Positions 45,235 through 56,545 are shown, counted from the first letter of the stretch. The stretch: 64,000 nt of DNA from Odontocerum albicorne (GCA_949825065.1 OX463856.1:21386632-21450631), one strand, 5' to 3'. Notes: generated from the sequence alone by a model not told the origin. Numbers and translations: made by a program.

Positions 45235-45425
45235 CCACATGCTTTGTCTCTTCCCTATTCTCCCGACTATATTTTTACACATATGTATACATACATACCA
45301 TCACGCCGTTCCAGAGGACCAAGCGTCCAACTTGCCTACCTCGACACATATATTTCGCATATTCCACATCCGTACACGTTCTCACACAACTAGTACAATT
45401 TCTTTTACTTATTACTTTCTGCAGT
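45235..45425 (-). repeat. LINE family C 3' UTR fragment
   Basis: Plus strand: CATACCATCACGCCGTTCC, AACTTGCCTACCTCGACACA, CGTACACGTTCTCACACAAC. This is the antisense 3' end of LINE C, next to a 3' piece at 45795-45985 that carries the coding end. Confidence 0.55.
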
Positions 45426-45794
45426 TTATTTTAAGGTATATGTGCGATTTCGGAATAAATTTATATTTGTACACACTATGTTGCTGTCAAAGAATCCATG
45501 TTTATTTGTTTGAGTTAATCTGAGGTGGTATTTGTGAGTTTACTTTTTTTTAGCTGGCATTTATTTAATTTCTGTTGTTTTTCTTAATCTGCGTTTGCAA
45601 GGATGTGGGCTGGAAAAAATCTGGTGTATTTTGGCCGGAGGAAGATTATGAGATGAGCCCTGACCTTTTGATAGCTTCTTTCTTAAAAATATTTTCTGCT
45701 ATTTATCTTGAGATATATGTACGATTTTGGAGTGTATTTATGTATGTACGAGTACATACTATGTTGCTATCAATAAATTGATATTTATTTACTT

Positions 45795-45985
45795 TTCCTT
45801 CTTTCAAAATATCATTCACTTGATCCAGCCATACTTTCCTTGGTATTGCTGGATTTCCTCTACAACGCCTTCCACTCACATTTGTACTACATATTTATTT
45901 TGTTAGTATTTCTTCATTCATTCGTTCGATGTGCCCAAAGCATATCAGAGTGCTTTCATCTATATTTTTTTAAATAAAGCATATC
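45795..45985 (-). repeat. LINE family C coding-end fragment
   Basis: Plus strand: CAAAATATCATTCACTTGAT, CCAGCCATACTTTCCTTGGT, TTCGATGTGCCCAAAGCATA. Antisense of the Leu-Asp-Gln-Val-Asn-Asp-Ile to Trp-Phe-Gly-His segment. Confidence 0.6.
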
Positions 45986-46283
45986 TTTTAGTGTAGAGAA
46001 AAAACTTTGTCAAATGTGTTTTAACTCAGAAATTGAATCCAGTCTTATTGACAAATTAAACACATTACAAAAATAAAATAATTTGAGTGTAAGAATATGA
46101 AGGTGGTGGCTGCGGCCTTTAGATTAGATGCTTCTCCATATCAGTTTACCTACAATGTTGAGTAATATGTCAATCCATCATCATCCTGTTGTGTAGCTCA
46201 TGACTAAGGATCTTTACCCCGTGATAGCACTTGACAACTCTTCATCCATCCCTGCACTTCGCAGTTCTAAGAGTAGCGATTAA

Positions 46284-46551
46284 CCCATTGACTGCTGAAT
46301 ATTTTTTTTATAATTATTGTACTGTAAAAAAATTTTACATATTAAATTTCTTTTAAAAATAGTAAAAAGGTAAAGGCAAGTATGATTAATTGGCATATCC
46401 CCTTAAAAAACCTATCAGTACCGTAAGGCCACGGCTCACTTGTTTATTTTTAATTCACCTAAAAAAGTTGAAAATAGAACGACCATACACATTTTGAGCA
46501 GCCAGCAAACGTTTATTGGAACGCCTATGGGCGTTTTCAGCGCTGAATGTG
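46284..46551. mobile_element. Small TTAA-flanked MITE, 268 bp
   Basis: Flanked by TTAA at 46280-46283 and 46552-46555. Ends read CCCATTGACTGCTGAAT and, reversed, CACATTCAGCGCTGAAA: imperfect inverted repeats with CATT and GCTGAA in register. This fits a piggyBac-superfamily MITE of a family different from the 600-bp element. Noncoding. Confidence 0.55.
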
Positions 46552-46555
46552 TTAA

Positions 46556-47130
46556 GGGTAGTCCCTTTTTGCTCCTCACTTACTCCAACGGACTGGGATT
46601 CTTCCTCTTGTGCACCGCCCTTTCACGCGTCTAGACCACAAACTTCTCCAGAGTATCGTATCAACCACGGGCAATGTGTCTAAATAATTGGAGAACCCGT
46701 CATAGGCATATTATCAACAATCAGTCGTTTACTCTTAGTTCTTAGAAAATATGTCACTCCAAATTACAGAAAAATTTATTTACTCCTTTAATGGTTTTCA
46801 TAATTTTTTTTCATATTCTCCCCGTTTTTATCATTTTTATTCGTTTATTTTATTACTCTATCCCTGACCCGTCACCATATCGAATTCTTTTATAAAGTCA
46901 AATCGTTAACTTTCGCTAATCCCTTTGTCGCAATGAAATGAGCCGTAAAATTCACAAAATTTTATTTACCGAAAAACCACAAAAGCAAATTAATACCCTC
47001 ATTATTTTTAATCACCGATCATTTAACGATTTTCAGATAATAGATTTAAACCACTCTGGTTTCTTTCAGATCTCTCGTGCATTAAATCTAATATTTAAAA
47101 CTTACAAAACGATTACAAATAACAAACATT
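46556..47130. other. Intergenic, nothing recognised
   Basis: A 64-codon plus-strand frame (46938-47132) just before the LINE A-like tail could be the poorly conserved upstream part of that relic; no motif recognised. Confidence 0.35.
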
Positions 47131-47134
47131 AGTA

Positions 47135-47265
47135 CAACAGGGATAGCTCTCGTGCTATAAGACTCTGGAACCTGTTTACCAACTGACACTCACATGTTAA
47201 TCGTACATTGAAAAAACTCTTGAATTTCATTTCAATAATGTAACATGTTTCATTCCCAATTTTAT
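47135..47265 (+). repeat. LINE A-like 3' end
   Basis: Reads Ser-Arg-Ala-Ile-Arg-Leu-Trp-Asn-Leu-Phe-Thr-Asn, then Leu-Lys-Lys-Leu-Leu-Asn and stops, matching the Ala-Val-Arg-Leu-Trp-Asn ... Lys-Lys-Leu end of LINE A. Followed by AATGTAACATGTTTCATTCC, as at 59700. Confidence 0.65.
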
Positions 47266-47934
47266 TTATTTATTGTATTTCAAAATCACGCAACGTTTAA
47301 GTATTTCATATTCCTTTTTTTTGTGGATTTTTGAGAACAATTTTGTGTACACAAATTAGTGAATGATCTTTAAAATGAAATTCGCAAATCAAGCAGGCCA
47401 AAATACTCGTAAATAGAATTACAACAGTCATGACGCGATACAACAAATGTTAAAGTAATCAAATTTTTCAATAATGAAAGGTTGGGAGTCAAATGAACCA
47501 AAGGACTTTACAACCTCCATGATTAAGTTGATCAGACACCTATTTTCCAATACCGAAGTGGGGTGCTTTATATGTAAGTACTAATTATTTTAAAATAGGT
47601 TTCTGTCGAGTTTTCACTTAAGACCTCTTAAACACCTTTATTCCTGTACGAGTACATGTACGAGTATACATTTGAATTTTTACTGTACAGTGTGAAATAT
47701 GGCGAGTTTGTTGCTATGTATCTCTTCAACCAATTATACAATCGTTTTACAAAGTTTGAAAATATTCGTTGGGGATTTATACGAGTATCATTGGTGTAAA
47801 GATAAAATATATGCATCTTCAAAATTAAAAACTAAAAAAAAGTTAATTAGGGTTCATTGATAACCCGGAGAAGGATAAGTAGATTAGAAAAAAGGAGTAT
47901 GCAATACCAGGAAAAACACAGTCACTGAAGAGAT

Positions 47935-48265
47935 ATGAACATACATACATCGTACATACCATCACGCTGTCTCCCTATCGGGTTATGCAGAGGGGAGAGA
48001 GCTCTAGACTTTCCTATCACGAAACACATATTTCGCCTATTCTATTATACTTCCATATACTATCACATACAACTACAACGATTTATCTGACTTTTGTATT
48101 TCATACATTGATTCAACCACATTTTCGTTGGTCGTCCTCTACCACGGTTTCCACTCACGTTTGTACTTTATATATTTTTTGCTACTATTTCTTCCTTTAC
48201 TTATTCCACGTACCCAAAACATCTGTATTCTCCATTTTACTCAACACATCAGGCTCAAGGGATAT
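47935..48265 (-). pseudogene. LINE family C relic
   Basis: Plus strand: CATACCATCACGCTGTCTCC, TAGACTTTCCTATCACGAAA, TTTTCGTTGGTCGTCCTCTA, TTCCACGTACCCAAAACATC, the antisense 3' UTR and coding end in normal order. Confidence 0.65.
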
Positions 48266-48299
48266 AAAACATTTTGAAACCTGTTTATTAAAGTACGCC

Positions 48300-48385
48300 A
48301 ACGATGGTATATTTCTGGTTGGTTGAAAGAGATTGTTACATGGCAATAAACATGTTAGGTTGTACTGTATATAACGATATTCTAA
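48300..48385 (+). repeat. SINE1 tail fragment
   Basis: TTTCTGGTTGGTTGAAAGAG, ATTGTTACATGGCAATAAAC, TGTTAGGTTGTACTGTATAT. This plus-strand tail meets the minus-strand full SINE1 at 48412. Confidence 0.75.
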
Positions 48386-48411
48386 TATATTTTAAGAATT
48401 CATGTAGATTT

Positions 48412-48615
48412 TATTGTATTGTATTACATTTTTGTTGTGTACAGTACAAACTGGCGGGCTAATTGCCATGTGGCAATATCTTCCAATCGACTAGAAAGAT
48501 GTTAAAAATCCTTTAGTTAGGACCAAAAATATTTTTTAATCTGGGTTACAACGGGAATCGAATCCGCAACCTCCAGGCTGGGAGACAAGCGTCTTACCAA
48601 CTAGACCACGGAGGT
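48412..48615 (-). repeat. SINE1, full-length copy with good promoter boxes
   Basis: Minus-strand head CCTCCGTGGTCTAGTTGGTA (A box ~48593-48608), B box GGATTCGATTCCC (48553-48565), then the body and tail through CCAGTTTGTACTGTACACA to ~48412. The head resembles a tRNA, but the mature acceptor stem does not close. A SINE rather than a tRNA gene. Confidence 0.85.
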
Positions 48616-49105
48616 AGTTGTGGAGGAAGCAAAAAATGTATCGTGATTGAAAAAGCTAACACTTTATACTCTTGGCTTACCCCAACAGGATAACAGTGTG
48701 GTAGTATATATTTTATAAAATATTGAAACCCATAGGCACGTGTATGTGTACTTCTTTATTTCATCTAAAAGCGTCAGACCACACAATTTCAGGACGATAA
48801 GGAAATTGCTCCAGAATTGTTCAATTCGGTTATTGGACCATTTCTGGAACATTGCCCCGCAACGAAATAATTTTAGTCTTATTCTCTATTTTGAGAAACC
48901 ATTTCTTTTCCTCTATTTCTCCCTAACACACCAAGAGGATCTCGTTTTATTTTCCCCTCTTAAATTGCAGTTAAGTGTATTTCTTCCGCGTTTCTCTTAA
49001 ATGGCACAGTTCAGGACCGCCACAATTTTATCGAAACCCAAAACATATCAAGGCTCATTTTACAAGCCGGCTGGCGAACAATTAATCTCACGGAATGCGT
49101 ATCAT
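48616..49105. other. Intergenic, nothing recognised
   Basis: A short LINE C-like end near 48660-48720; otherwise no feature. Confidence 0.4.
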
Positions 49106-49110
49106 AAATA

Positions 49111-49543
49111 CAGTAGAACGCCAATTATCCGGGGCTCAATTATCCGTGAGTTGTATTAACCGTGGTCCTCTGTAGTACATTTTTTTTAATAATCCCGAAA
49201 AATTATTTTACAAATTTGTTTACGTTAACTCCAAAGCATGAACTTAAACTATTGTGAAATCTACAGTTTATATTATACCAATTAACTAACGCTAGTAAAT
49301 TTACGCTGTTTCCTCGTGTCCACACAGACAAGAAAATCTGTGGATTCGGGGCTTCCCAGTGTAATTGCAACAGTATGATACCGACGTTTAGCGGTTGTAT
49401 CAGTCATTTTGCGTAACAAAATTCATCTTGCACTTCAACTCTCAAAATGTGTAACTCTGTCGTTAAGAACTTAATTTGGATTTATTGTGTTTTTCAACTA
49501 TTCGAGTTTCCCCCAATTACCACGGATAATCGGCGCTATACGG
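49111..49543. mobile_element. Pogo/Tigger-like MITE, 433 bp
   Basis: Left end CAGTAGAACGCCAATTATCC; right end reversed CCGTATAGCGCCGATTATCC. 17 of the first 21 positions agree, and TA flanks both sides (49109-49110, 49544-49545). The ATTATCCG core and TA duplication point to the pogo/Tigger branch of Tc1/mariner. No transposase remnant recognised inside. Confidence 0.65.
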
Positions 49544-49885
49544 TAGTAGCTTTTTATTTGTATGATGCCCCTCAACAATCTGGATCGGGCATATTGATAA
49601 ACGTCGCTCTAGGAGTTTTAAATTTGCAATTAAATAAAACATTTACAATAAATCAAACAAAATCCAGTCAACAAAATGCATTAGTAATTGCAAAGGAAAA
49701 AATATGTCAAACTAATTTGTTTTGAATAGGTTAGCATCAATATCAAATACATCCGTTACATCAATATACTCGTATTAACATAACATATGTTACATTAACT
49801 ATCCAATCGATGGGTACACACTATCGTGGAGTTAGTATAAGAGTTGGTTAACTTCTCGGTCGACTGCAATAGAATAACTGCCGTT

Positions 49886-49983
49886 GGTGGCCGATATGGT
49901 GTGAATGTGGGTGGCCGATATGGTGTGGATATTGGTGGGCGATATATGTTAGTCTGGATGTGGGTGGCCGATATGGTGTGGAT
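49886..49983. repeat. 24-bp minisatellite, left part
   Basis: Four units of GGTGGCCGATATGGTGTGGA plus TGTG. It is cut at 49983/49984 by a hAT element, and the array resumes at 51464. Confidence 0.92.
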
Positions 49984-51463
49984 CAGTGGCGGCCGGTGGA
50001 TCAAATAATTGGGGGTTCACCAGAGTAGGTATCCAAATACCAAATAATATAAAGAAAAAAAAAATTACATACCTATTTATACAGAAGTTCTATTCTCCGC
50101 TCTTTTTGTTTAGCGAAGACCTCAATGACCCTTTTGTTGAAATCAGGTATAGACTGAATTAGCTCTTTTTCGATGCTTAATATTGATAAAGCATTCAGTC
50201 TGTCCTGGCTTATTGTATTTCTCAAAAATGATTTTATCCTTTTTAACGTAGAGAAACACCTTTCACTCTCAACAGAAGTCATTGAAATAGTGCATACGAG
50301 TTTAATTAACTTTACAGTCTGAGAAAAATCTTCTAGTAAACCAGTATTATAAAAAAGTTGTAAAATAGACAAAGCGCCATCAGCATTGGCAAAATCATCG
50401 CGAGCATAAATTGCACTGAGTTCACCTTTTAATTGAACTTTATTTAAAAAATCGTATGTTTTTACCGTCAAAACAAAATCATGTTCGGGAAATTTTGACC
50501 TATACTCAGTAAATTTTTCGCAATAGAGTAATTTTGCTGCAGTTAAGTGATCGCTGAATGCAAAACGTTGTTTCATTTCACACAAAATTGTATCGCAGAC
50601 ATCTTTACAAATAACTGACTTTGAGGTTTTTATTCGTTTAGTCGGTGGTTCAAAAAAATTATCCGTAGAGTTACGCACATTTTGAACACATTTTTCAAAC
50701 TCACTGATATTGTTACGAATTATAACGGGATCTAAATTCCTAAATTGCAATTGTTTAAATAAAATATCACAGTGTGGCATAATTTTTTGGAAAAAACTCA
50801 ACCAATAAAGAAATGTTTCATCTGTAAGATAGCGCAAAAGCAAGATAAAATGTAATAAAACACAACTCATGTTATACTTAAAGTAAAGAAAGAAAGTCGC
50901 TACCTAATTAAGCAAAAACGTTTGTTAATTTGGAGACATATACTCGCAAAGACATATGTACTAAAAAGACGCCCCAGTTTAAACGTTACGAACAAATCAT
51001 CCCTTCTCTGCGGTGGTCATATTTAAAAAAAACTTTAAATTGTTGTATTACTATCCCAGCGAACTGTCATTCGGAAGCTTTCGGGATCACTCGGATATTT
51101 CGTGCAGCGCTCCAAACATAGGTAAAATTCCTAGAAATCCCTATACAAATATAGCTGTCTCAAGATTTTCTGTGCTCTTTTAACTTCGAAACATTTCTAT
51201 GAATTTGGAGCTCGATCTATAACGCACGCAGAACCCAACATGCTCGCAGATTGCGTCCAGATGCAAAACACATGTATACAACAAATGAACTCTAACAAAT
51301 TGAGTTGCATATTGTGATGAGCCATGTCGACATAAATATATATTATTTTTCATAAATATTGTTATGATAATATACATATTTTCGCTATACTTCTTAAGGT
51401 GTTTATTGTTATATAAATTCAGTAGTTCGACGCACGAGAGCACTAATGAGCCAGCCGCCACTG
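49984..51463 (-). mobile_element. hAT transposon derivative, 1,480 bp, 8-bp target duplication
   Basis: Left end CAGTGGCGGCCGG, right end reversed CAGTGGCGGCTGG (12 of 13 identical). Both sides are flanked by GTGTGGAT (49976-49983 and 51464-51471), the 8-bp duplication expected for hAT. Inserted in a 24-bp minisatellite. Carries only the C-terminal part of a transposase gene. Autonomous hATs are usually 2.5-5 kb, so this looks like an internal-deletion derivative. Confidence 0.93.
50073..50870 (-). CDS. hAT transposase, C-terminal 265 residues with dimerisation domain
   Basis: Open for 265 codons. The second half ends with the hAT dimerisation region: Val-Cys-Thr-Ile-Ser-Met-Thr-Ser-Val-Glu-Ser-Glu-Arg-Cys-Phe-Ser-Thr-Leu-Lys-Arg (about residues 190-210), then Asp-Arg-Leu-Asn-Ala-Leu-Ser-Ile-Leu-Ser-Ile-Glu. 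It resembles the C-terminus of ZMYM1-type and related hAT proteins. The BED/zinc-finger N-terminus and the first catalytic Asp residues are missing, so it cannot be a working transposase alone. Whether Met at 50870 is used is unknown. If expressed, it might only form dimers with a full-length transposase. Confidence 0.85.
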   Translation of the reverse strand: MSCVLLHFILLLRYLTDETFLYWLSFFQKIMPHCDILFKQLQFRNLDPVIIRNNISEFEKCVQNVRNSTDNFFEPPTKRIKTSKSVICKDVCDTILCEMKQRFAFSDHLTAAKLLYCEKFTEYRSKFPEHDFVLTVKTYDFLNKVQLKGELSAIYARDDFANADGALSILQLFYNTGLLEDFSQTVKLIKLVCTISMTSVESERCFSTLKRIKSFLRNTISQDRLNALSILSIEKELIQSIPDFNKRVIEVFAKQKERRIELLYK

Positions 51464-51640
51464 GTGTGGATGTAGTTGGCCGATATGATGTGGCTGTGGG
51501 TTACCGATATGGTGTGAATGGGGGTGGCCGAAATGGTGGGGATGTGGGTGGCCAATATGGTGTGGAAGTGGGTGACCGATATGGTGTGGATGTGGATGGC
51601 CGATATGGTGTGGATGTGGGTGGCGATACATTGCAGGTGT
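51464..51640. repeat. 24-bp minisatellite, right part
   Basis: About seven further units of the GGTGGCCGATATGGTGTGGA array, in phase with the left part once the hAT element and one GTGTGGAT are removed. Gly-Val-Asp-Val-type frames on the plus strand and His-Pro-type frames on the minus strand come from the 24-bp (8-codon) period. Confidence 0.92.
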
Positions 51641-51804
51641 TCAGAACAGTCGAACACCGGGTTCACAATATTTTATAAAATGTGTTTATTTGCAAAAAAA
51701 TATACGACATTCAAATGAATATTATATTTTATAGTAACATTTAAACATATGGCATAATATTTAATAAAAACTAAGAACCCAGCACAAAATAAATTTTATT
51801 TGTT

Positions 51805-52125
51805 AATTATGCATTCCATCCTACAAATCAGACATTCCATCCTACATCCACATTCCATTTCTACACACCATCACATTCCATTTCTACAGTGCCAGACTGC
51901 CAGACTTTTCTATGTTGACACACATCCTTCGCTTCTCTACATCTATATGTCTTCTTATACAACTCCCATGATTCATCTAACTTTTTACCTTTCTTTTTTT
52001 TTCAAAATATCATTGGATTGATCCAACCATACCTCTTTGGTCTTTCTCTACCACGCTTTATCTTATATTTGTATTATATATTTATTCTTTTAATCTTTCT
52101 TCATTAATTTCTACATATCCTTAAA
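51805..52125 (-). pseudogene. LINE family C relic
   Basis: Plus strand: CAGACTTTTCTATGTTGACA, CATCCTTCGCTTCTCTACAT, TTCAAAATATCATTGGATTG, ATCCAACCATACCTCTTTGG. A short ATTCCATCCTACA duplication precedes it at 51808-51860. Confidence 0.65.
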
Positions 52126-52628
52126 CATAAAAATAATATTAATATGATAATAATTTTATTCCAATGCAACGCAATCCTTAATTTTAACGAATAGATCAAA
52201 ATATTACAAAAATATAACTTAGATAGTATAACAAAAAATGTAAATGGAATATAACACAAAACATGTTGGTTTCGTGTTCAAAAATACAGTTACATACAGT
52301 TTTAATAATTACATTTCTGGATTCAGCAATATAGGACCGAAAATCCGGCGATGTGGGGTCGTATTATGACTTCAAATTAATATGGTATATTTCCGACAAA
52401 AATTTCGCTTGCTCTACTGAAAGGGTGTTTGTGGAAAAGATGATGGAAATACATCATTGAATCCAACCCACATCCTTCTTAATTGGGCCATTGCATAAAT
52501 GTACTACTTTCTATGTATAAACGGACTAATAATACGCATTTAACAACAGTTCTTTTATAGTTTTTGAGACCCAGCTTAATCTTCGCCCCACCGTTTACCC
52601 ATTCAGACAACCCCCTTCCTTTTCGTTT
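52126..52628. other. Intergenic, nothing recognised
   Basis: No supportable feature. Confidence 0.4.
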
Positions 52629-52631
52629 CAA

Positions 52632-52812
52632 TATATAGGAATATGTCCGAGATATATTTGGATGATTGACCTAGACTATCTATAAGAATATGTCCGAGAT
52701 ATATTTGGATGATTGACCTAGACTATCTATAAGAATATGTCCGAGATATATTTGGATGATTGACCTAGACTATCTATAAGAATATGTCCGAGATATATTT
52801 GGATGATTGACC
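52632..52812. repeat. 46-bp tandem repeat, 4 copies
   Basis: Unit AGGAATATGTCCGAGATATA plus TTTGGATGATTGACCTAGAC plus TATCTA, copies almost identical, so a young array. Confidence 0.95.
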
Positions 52813-55190
52813 GAGTTTTTCTCTGTCCAGATACAGCTTAGTTATTTAAATGGACTTGTGTTACTATTATATCGAAGTAAAAAAATAACTGAGATAATTA
52901 TTGGAAACCTTGGTACAGAAGTAGAAAGGCTGAAAACGATGAAAAAAATGTTCTTAAAAAATGTATGAATGTCAGAATCTTCCGTCACTAAGGACTTACT
53001 GAGAAAATTGAGTAATATTTTATCTTGACAGACCTGGCGTGAAAACTAACACAGGGTCTCACAAAACTGGACGTTTTGACACTTCTGTGTGAATTTACAG
53101 AACAGTGACATAATGTTCCCAACACTGAGTACGTTTACGGAATAAAACTAATTAATAATAAAATATATTCAGTATAATTGAAATTCTTGAAAAAAAGTTT
53201 TCAAAAGAATATTTTCGTTTTTTTTTTTTCTTATAATTTTTATGTGTCGGTTTCTGGCGTTTTATACTCAGTTTTTTTAATCCATACGTGTGATATACTT
53301 CAACTTATCCAAATAAGTGAATGAAAAAAGACGTATTAAAGAGCGTGGTAAGGAAACAACATAGTCTTCGGTCTCGTTAATCGAACGTTTGGGTTTAGAA
53401 CTACTGTAGCTACTATTGCGTGTGAGTATTGTTATCACATGAACAAATGATCCATCCATCCATGGCTCTACAACCCAGGTCGGGTCTTGGCCTCCCGCAG
53501 AGCTACGAACATGAACAAATGATATAGAACTAAAATAGGTGTAACCAATGGGAAGAAAGACGTCGTAGACAACCAAGATCCATATTTTATTAAAGTGATA
53601 ATGATTTTTTTTTCTATTATTACACAAAAAAAAATATTAAGATATGAATGACCTTCACCAATACAATGTAAAATAGAAATATCTGCAAAAAGGGCAGATT
53701 TGAAAAAAATAATTTAACTTTTTGAGAATTTATAGACACGGCCTGTATAAACCATTTTGGTTTTACGGTATAACTTCTTCGATTAACGACGGGCAGAAAT
53801 AACTCGGAGGTGAAATATTCCGGAGAAAAATTGCCCCAACTATTTCATCCGGAAGGCACAATAAAGATTTCAAACTGCGCGAATGGGGAAATTTATTTTT
53901 TATCCCAAATTCAACTCCAGTTTACTTACTGGGTTAAACGGGGTGACCACACACATTTTAAATAATTGTATTATTAAAAGTAGGTCACAATATAGTGTAC
54001 ACGCTTTACACAGGTGGGATATCATTGGTTTACCGATAAGCTAGCGCGGAATAGTATAGACCGAGAGTTTGCAAAGCTTTTTTTAACTGTACCAATTAAT
54101 TAAAGTTAAGTTCTAACAGTACTTTTCTCGGCTCCCTCTTCCTCCCTGTGCCCATTCATAAGCAAATCTCCATAATGTAGGTTTGAATACCTACCCTCTT
54201 TACTCTCATTGGGTAATTAATATACATTAGAATTTTTGTTTAATTAAACGAACACATATATGATGTTACACTTCCTACTAGCTGAAAGCTTATCTAAGGA
54301 TGTGCGAAAACTTTTGCCAAATACTTGTTAATTTTTACACCAATTTACATTATATCCTATCATCATATTATTTCCCTTGCTTATTTGTATTTTATTTTGG
54401 TTTCACCGATCTTCGTTACAGATCCGTGATAGTCGGTCCTCATTAAGACATTGTCTTCGTTGAACGTTTATACGAGTATAATAGTTTGTCACCGTTGCTG
54501 TCATTATTCCATTTTTCTTCACTTTGCGGCAACACGCTCTTTTACTGTCAATCTGAGTCTTCGAGGAGTTTTAAAATGTTTTTTGTTTCGTTTAATGTTT
54601 AAAAATGATCGCACCGAATGTTACTAACTTTATGCGTTCAATACATGAAGAAAAATGTGTTTTTTTTCTCTTCATATCATTTTAAAACGTCATCAAATTG
54701 TGTGATATTTCACTTAATAATTTCCTTATTTTTCAATGCATTTGTACTTGAAATAAGCAAATGACAATAAATGTATTTAATTTGTTTTATAAAAAAATTA
54801 CAAAACAAGTATTTAGTTTAAAAAATAATTGACATAATTTAATATCGCGAGTACCTACGTTCCCATTTGCTGACTTGTTTTACTTCGATAGTAAGTTTTT
54901 CTAAATTTGAATACTCAAGTTACGCAGTAACTTCTGCATATATAATGTTTTTTTTTTCATTTTCACTTCACGGTCGTAGTATGTTTGTCAGCAGCATCCT
55001 TAAATCTCCGCGGTCAACTATTTGCAGTTGGTTCTTCTTTATACTCAAAATACTCGTACTCGTACTTGTGACCACAATAAATCCACGTTCAACTAAAGAT
55101 GACGGAAATGTAGTCAAACATTGGAAGTCCGTTAGACCAACATGTATGAATGGTTGATAGGTATGATTCTTGCGACAATACATAACTAAT
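52813..55190. other. Long stretch without recognised gene
   Basis: A 116-codon minus-strand frame (53277-53627) contains Gly-Gly-Gln-Asp-Pro-Thr-Trp-Val-Val-Glu-Pro-Trp-Met-Asp but no domain I can name; I do not call it a gene. The rest is AT-rich with no repeat family seen. Confidence 0.4.
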
Positions 55191-55194
55191 TGTG

Positions 55195-55285
55195 TCTGTA
55201 TAATCAAATGGTGTATGTATAGTTAAATGGTGTCTGTATAATCAAATGGTGTATGTATAGTTAAATGGTGTCTGTATAATCAAAA
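55195..55285. repeat. 38-bp tandem repeat, ~2.4 copies
   Basis: GTCTGTATAATCAAATGGTG plus TATGTATAGTTAAATGGT repeated head to tail. Confidence 0.9.
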
Positions 55286-55369
55286 GCGTATGCTTAAAGA
55301 ATGTTTGGGCGACCATTGTTTTAGTGCCTGTTTTTTTGCACACTTGCTCCTCAATACCTTTGTCCTATC

Positions 55370-55525
55370 TCTGGGGCCAGCAACGCGAAAGAAAGGTGCG
55401 AAATATGAGAAACATGAAAGCGTGTAAAACGAAATGTATGGATGTGGACGAGACGAAAGCTGTGTGCATGGATGTAAATATGTCCTCTCTGCCTACTCTA
55501 AAGTAATCATGGCGTGATGATGTGT
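55370..55525 (+). repeat. LINE family C 3' UTR fragment
   Basis: Ends with TGTCCTCTCTGCCTACTCTA and TGGCGTGATGATGTG, the family terminus. The upstream part is degraded. Confidence 0.5.
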
Positions 55526-55589
55526 ACTCGTATGTTTGTTAGCCTAATTATAAATTGTATGTGTGTATAGAGAAAAAATATATAGTTTA

Positions 55590-55680
55590 TATAGAGTTCT
55601 GTACTATACGCGGTTTCAGGTATACACTGGAGATTGGAACGTATCTTCCGCAAATAAGAAGGAACCACTGTAATGACCCA
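55590..55680 (-). mobile_element. Tigger-like terminal fragment
   Basis: The minus strand starts TACAGTGGTTCCTTCTTATT, then TGCGGAAGATACGTTCCAAT and CCTGAAACCGCGTATAGTAC, a recognisable pogo/Tigger MITE end. A related copy lies at 58285-58370. Confidence 0.55.
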
Positions 55681-56079
55681 GGATAATTAGTCCAACGGGA
55701 CATGTTTAGAAAACCGGGAGCCATTTTTTAAAGGGAATCTACTTTATGGGCAAATCAACTTTTTTAGGTATAGTCCTTCTCACAGCAAATGCATGTTCAA
55801 AGTTGAGTAATAAAATGAAATTTATATGAACTACGTCTTTTCGTTTAAGATACATACAAACCATTGCACCATGTCCTTTTTGAAGTTGGCAGAAAGGACA
55901 GATCTCTTTTTAAACACATGCAGCTCTCGCCTCATCGACATATGTTATAAATGCTTTTAAATTTTTCACACTTCTTACCTTCCTTTCAATTAAAATTATA
56001 CAGTTAACCCAATTTTCATTCTTAATATTCACGTATTTTCCTCATTATGTTGTAAAATCACCATTAAGGTTGAAACGTT

Positions 56080-56545
56080 TGTATTATGTAGGTACATACA
56101 AATTTTCTCACCTTTTCTCTTTCAAGCTGAGCGCCATACTTTCCTATCGGAAAACACATGTTCCGTCTCCTTCATATTCACAAATCTTCTCATACAACTC
56201 CTACGATTTCTCAGATATTTTACATTTCTTTCTTTCAAAATACCATTACTTGGTCGAACTATACTTCTTTATTATTCCTCTGCCAAACTTTTCTCTCACT
56301 TGTGTACTATATATTTTTTTGTTAAAATTTCATTTTTTCGGTCGTTTTACATACCCAAACCATTTTAAAAATTCACATTCATCCCTAATCACTTCCTCTA
56401 GATTCTGTAATACATTTTGCCCCATGTATTCTTCTCAGTGCACGCATTTGTACAGCATTTCTTTGATGTCTTTCATTATTTTTGACGTTAACGTTTCACT
56501 TCCATGCATTAAAGAAAACAATTTTATAATACTCTTTAAAAAAAT
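56080..56545 (-). pseudogene. LINE family C relic
   Basis: Plus strand: CCATACTTTCCTATCGGAAA, CATACAACTCCTACGATTTC, ATACCATTACTTGGTCGAAC, TACATACCCAAACCATTTTA, CTTCTCAGTGCACGCATTTG, ACGTTTCACTTCCATGCATT. A long antisense copy in standard order. A 197-codon plus-strand frame across it is a shadow. Confidence 0.65.

Noticed and set aside
48540..48615. Possible tRNA gene (A and B boxes good)
   Set aside because: The acceptor stem does not pair, the sequence continues into the SINE1 body and tail, and several diverged copies exist. It is a SINE head. Same reasoning for 36061, 36310 and 36775.
51364..51678. Gly-Val-Asp-rich and His-Pro-rich frames near the hAT element
   Set aside because: They arise from the 24-bp minisatellite period; no start context, no conservation visible.
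53277..53627. 116-codon minus-strand frame with a Trp/Pro/Asp-rich segment
   Set aside because: No domain recognised, AT-rich low-complexity ends, no evidence of splice sites or conservation; not called as a gene.
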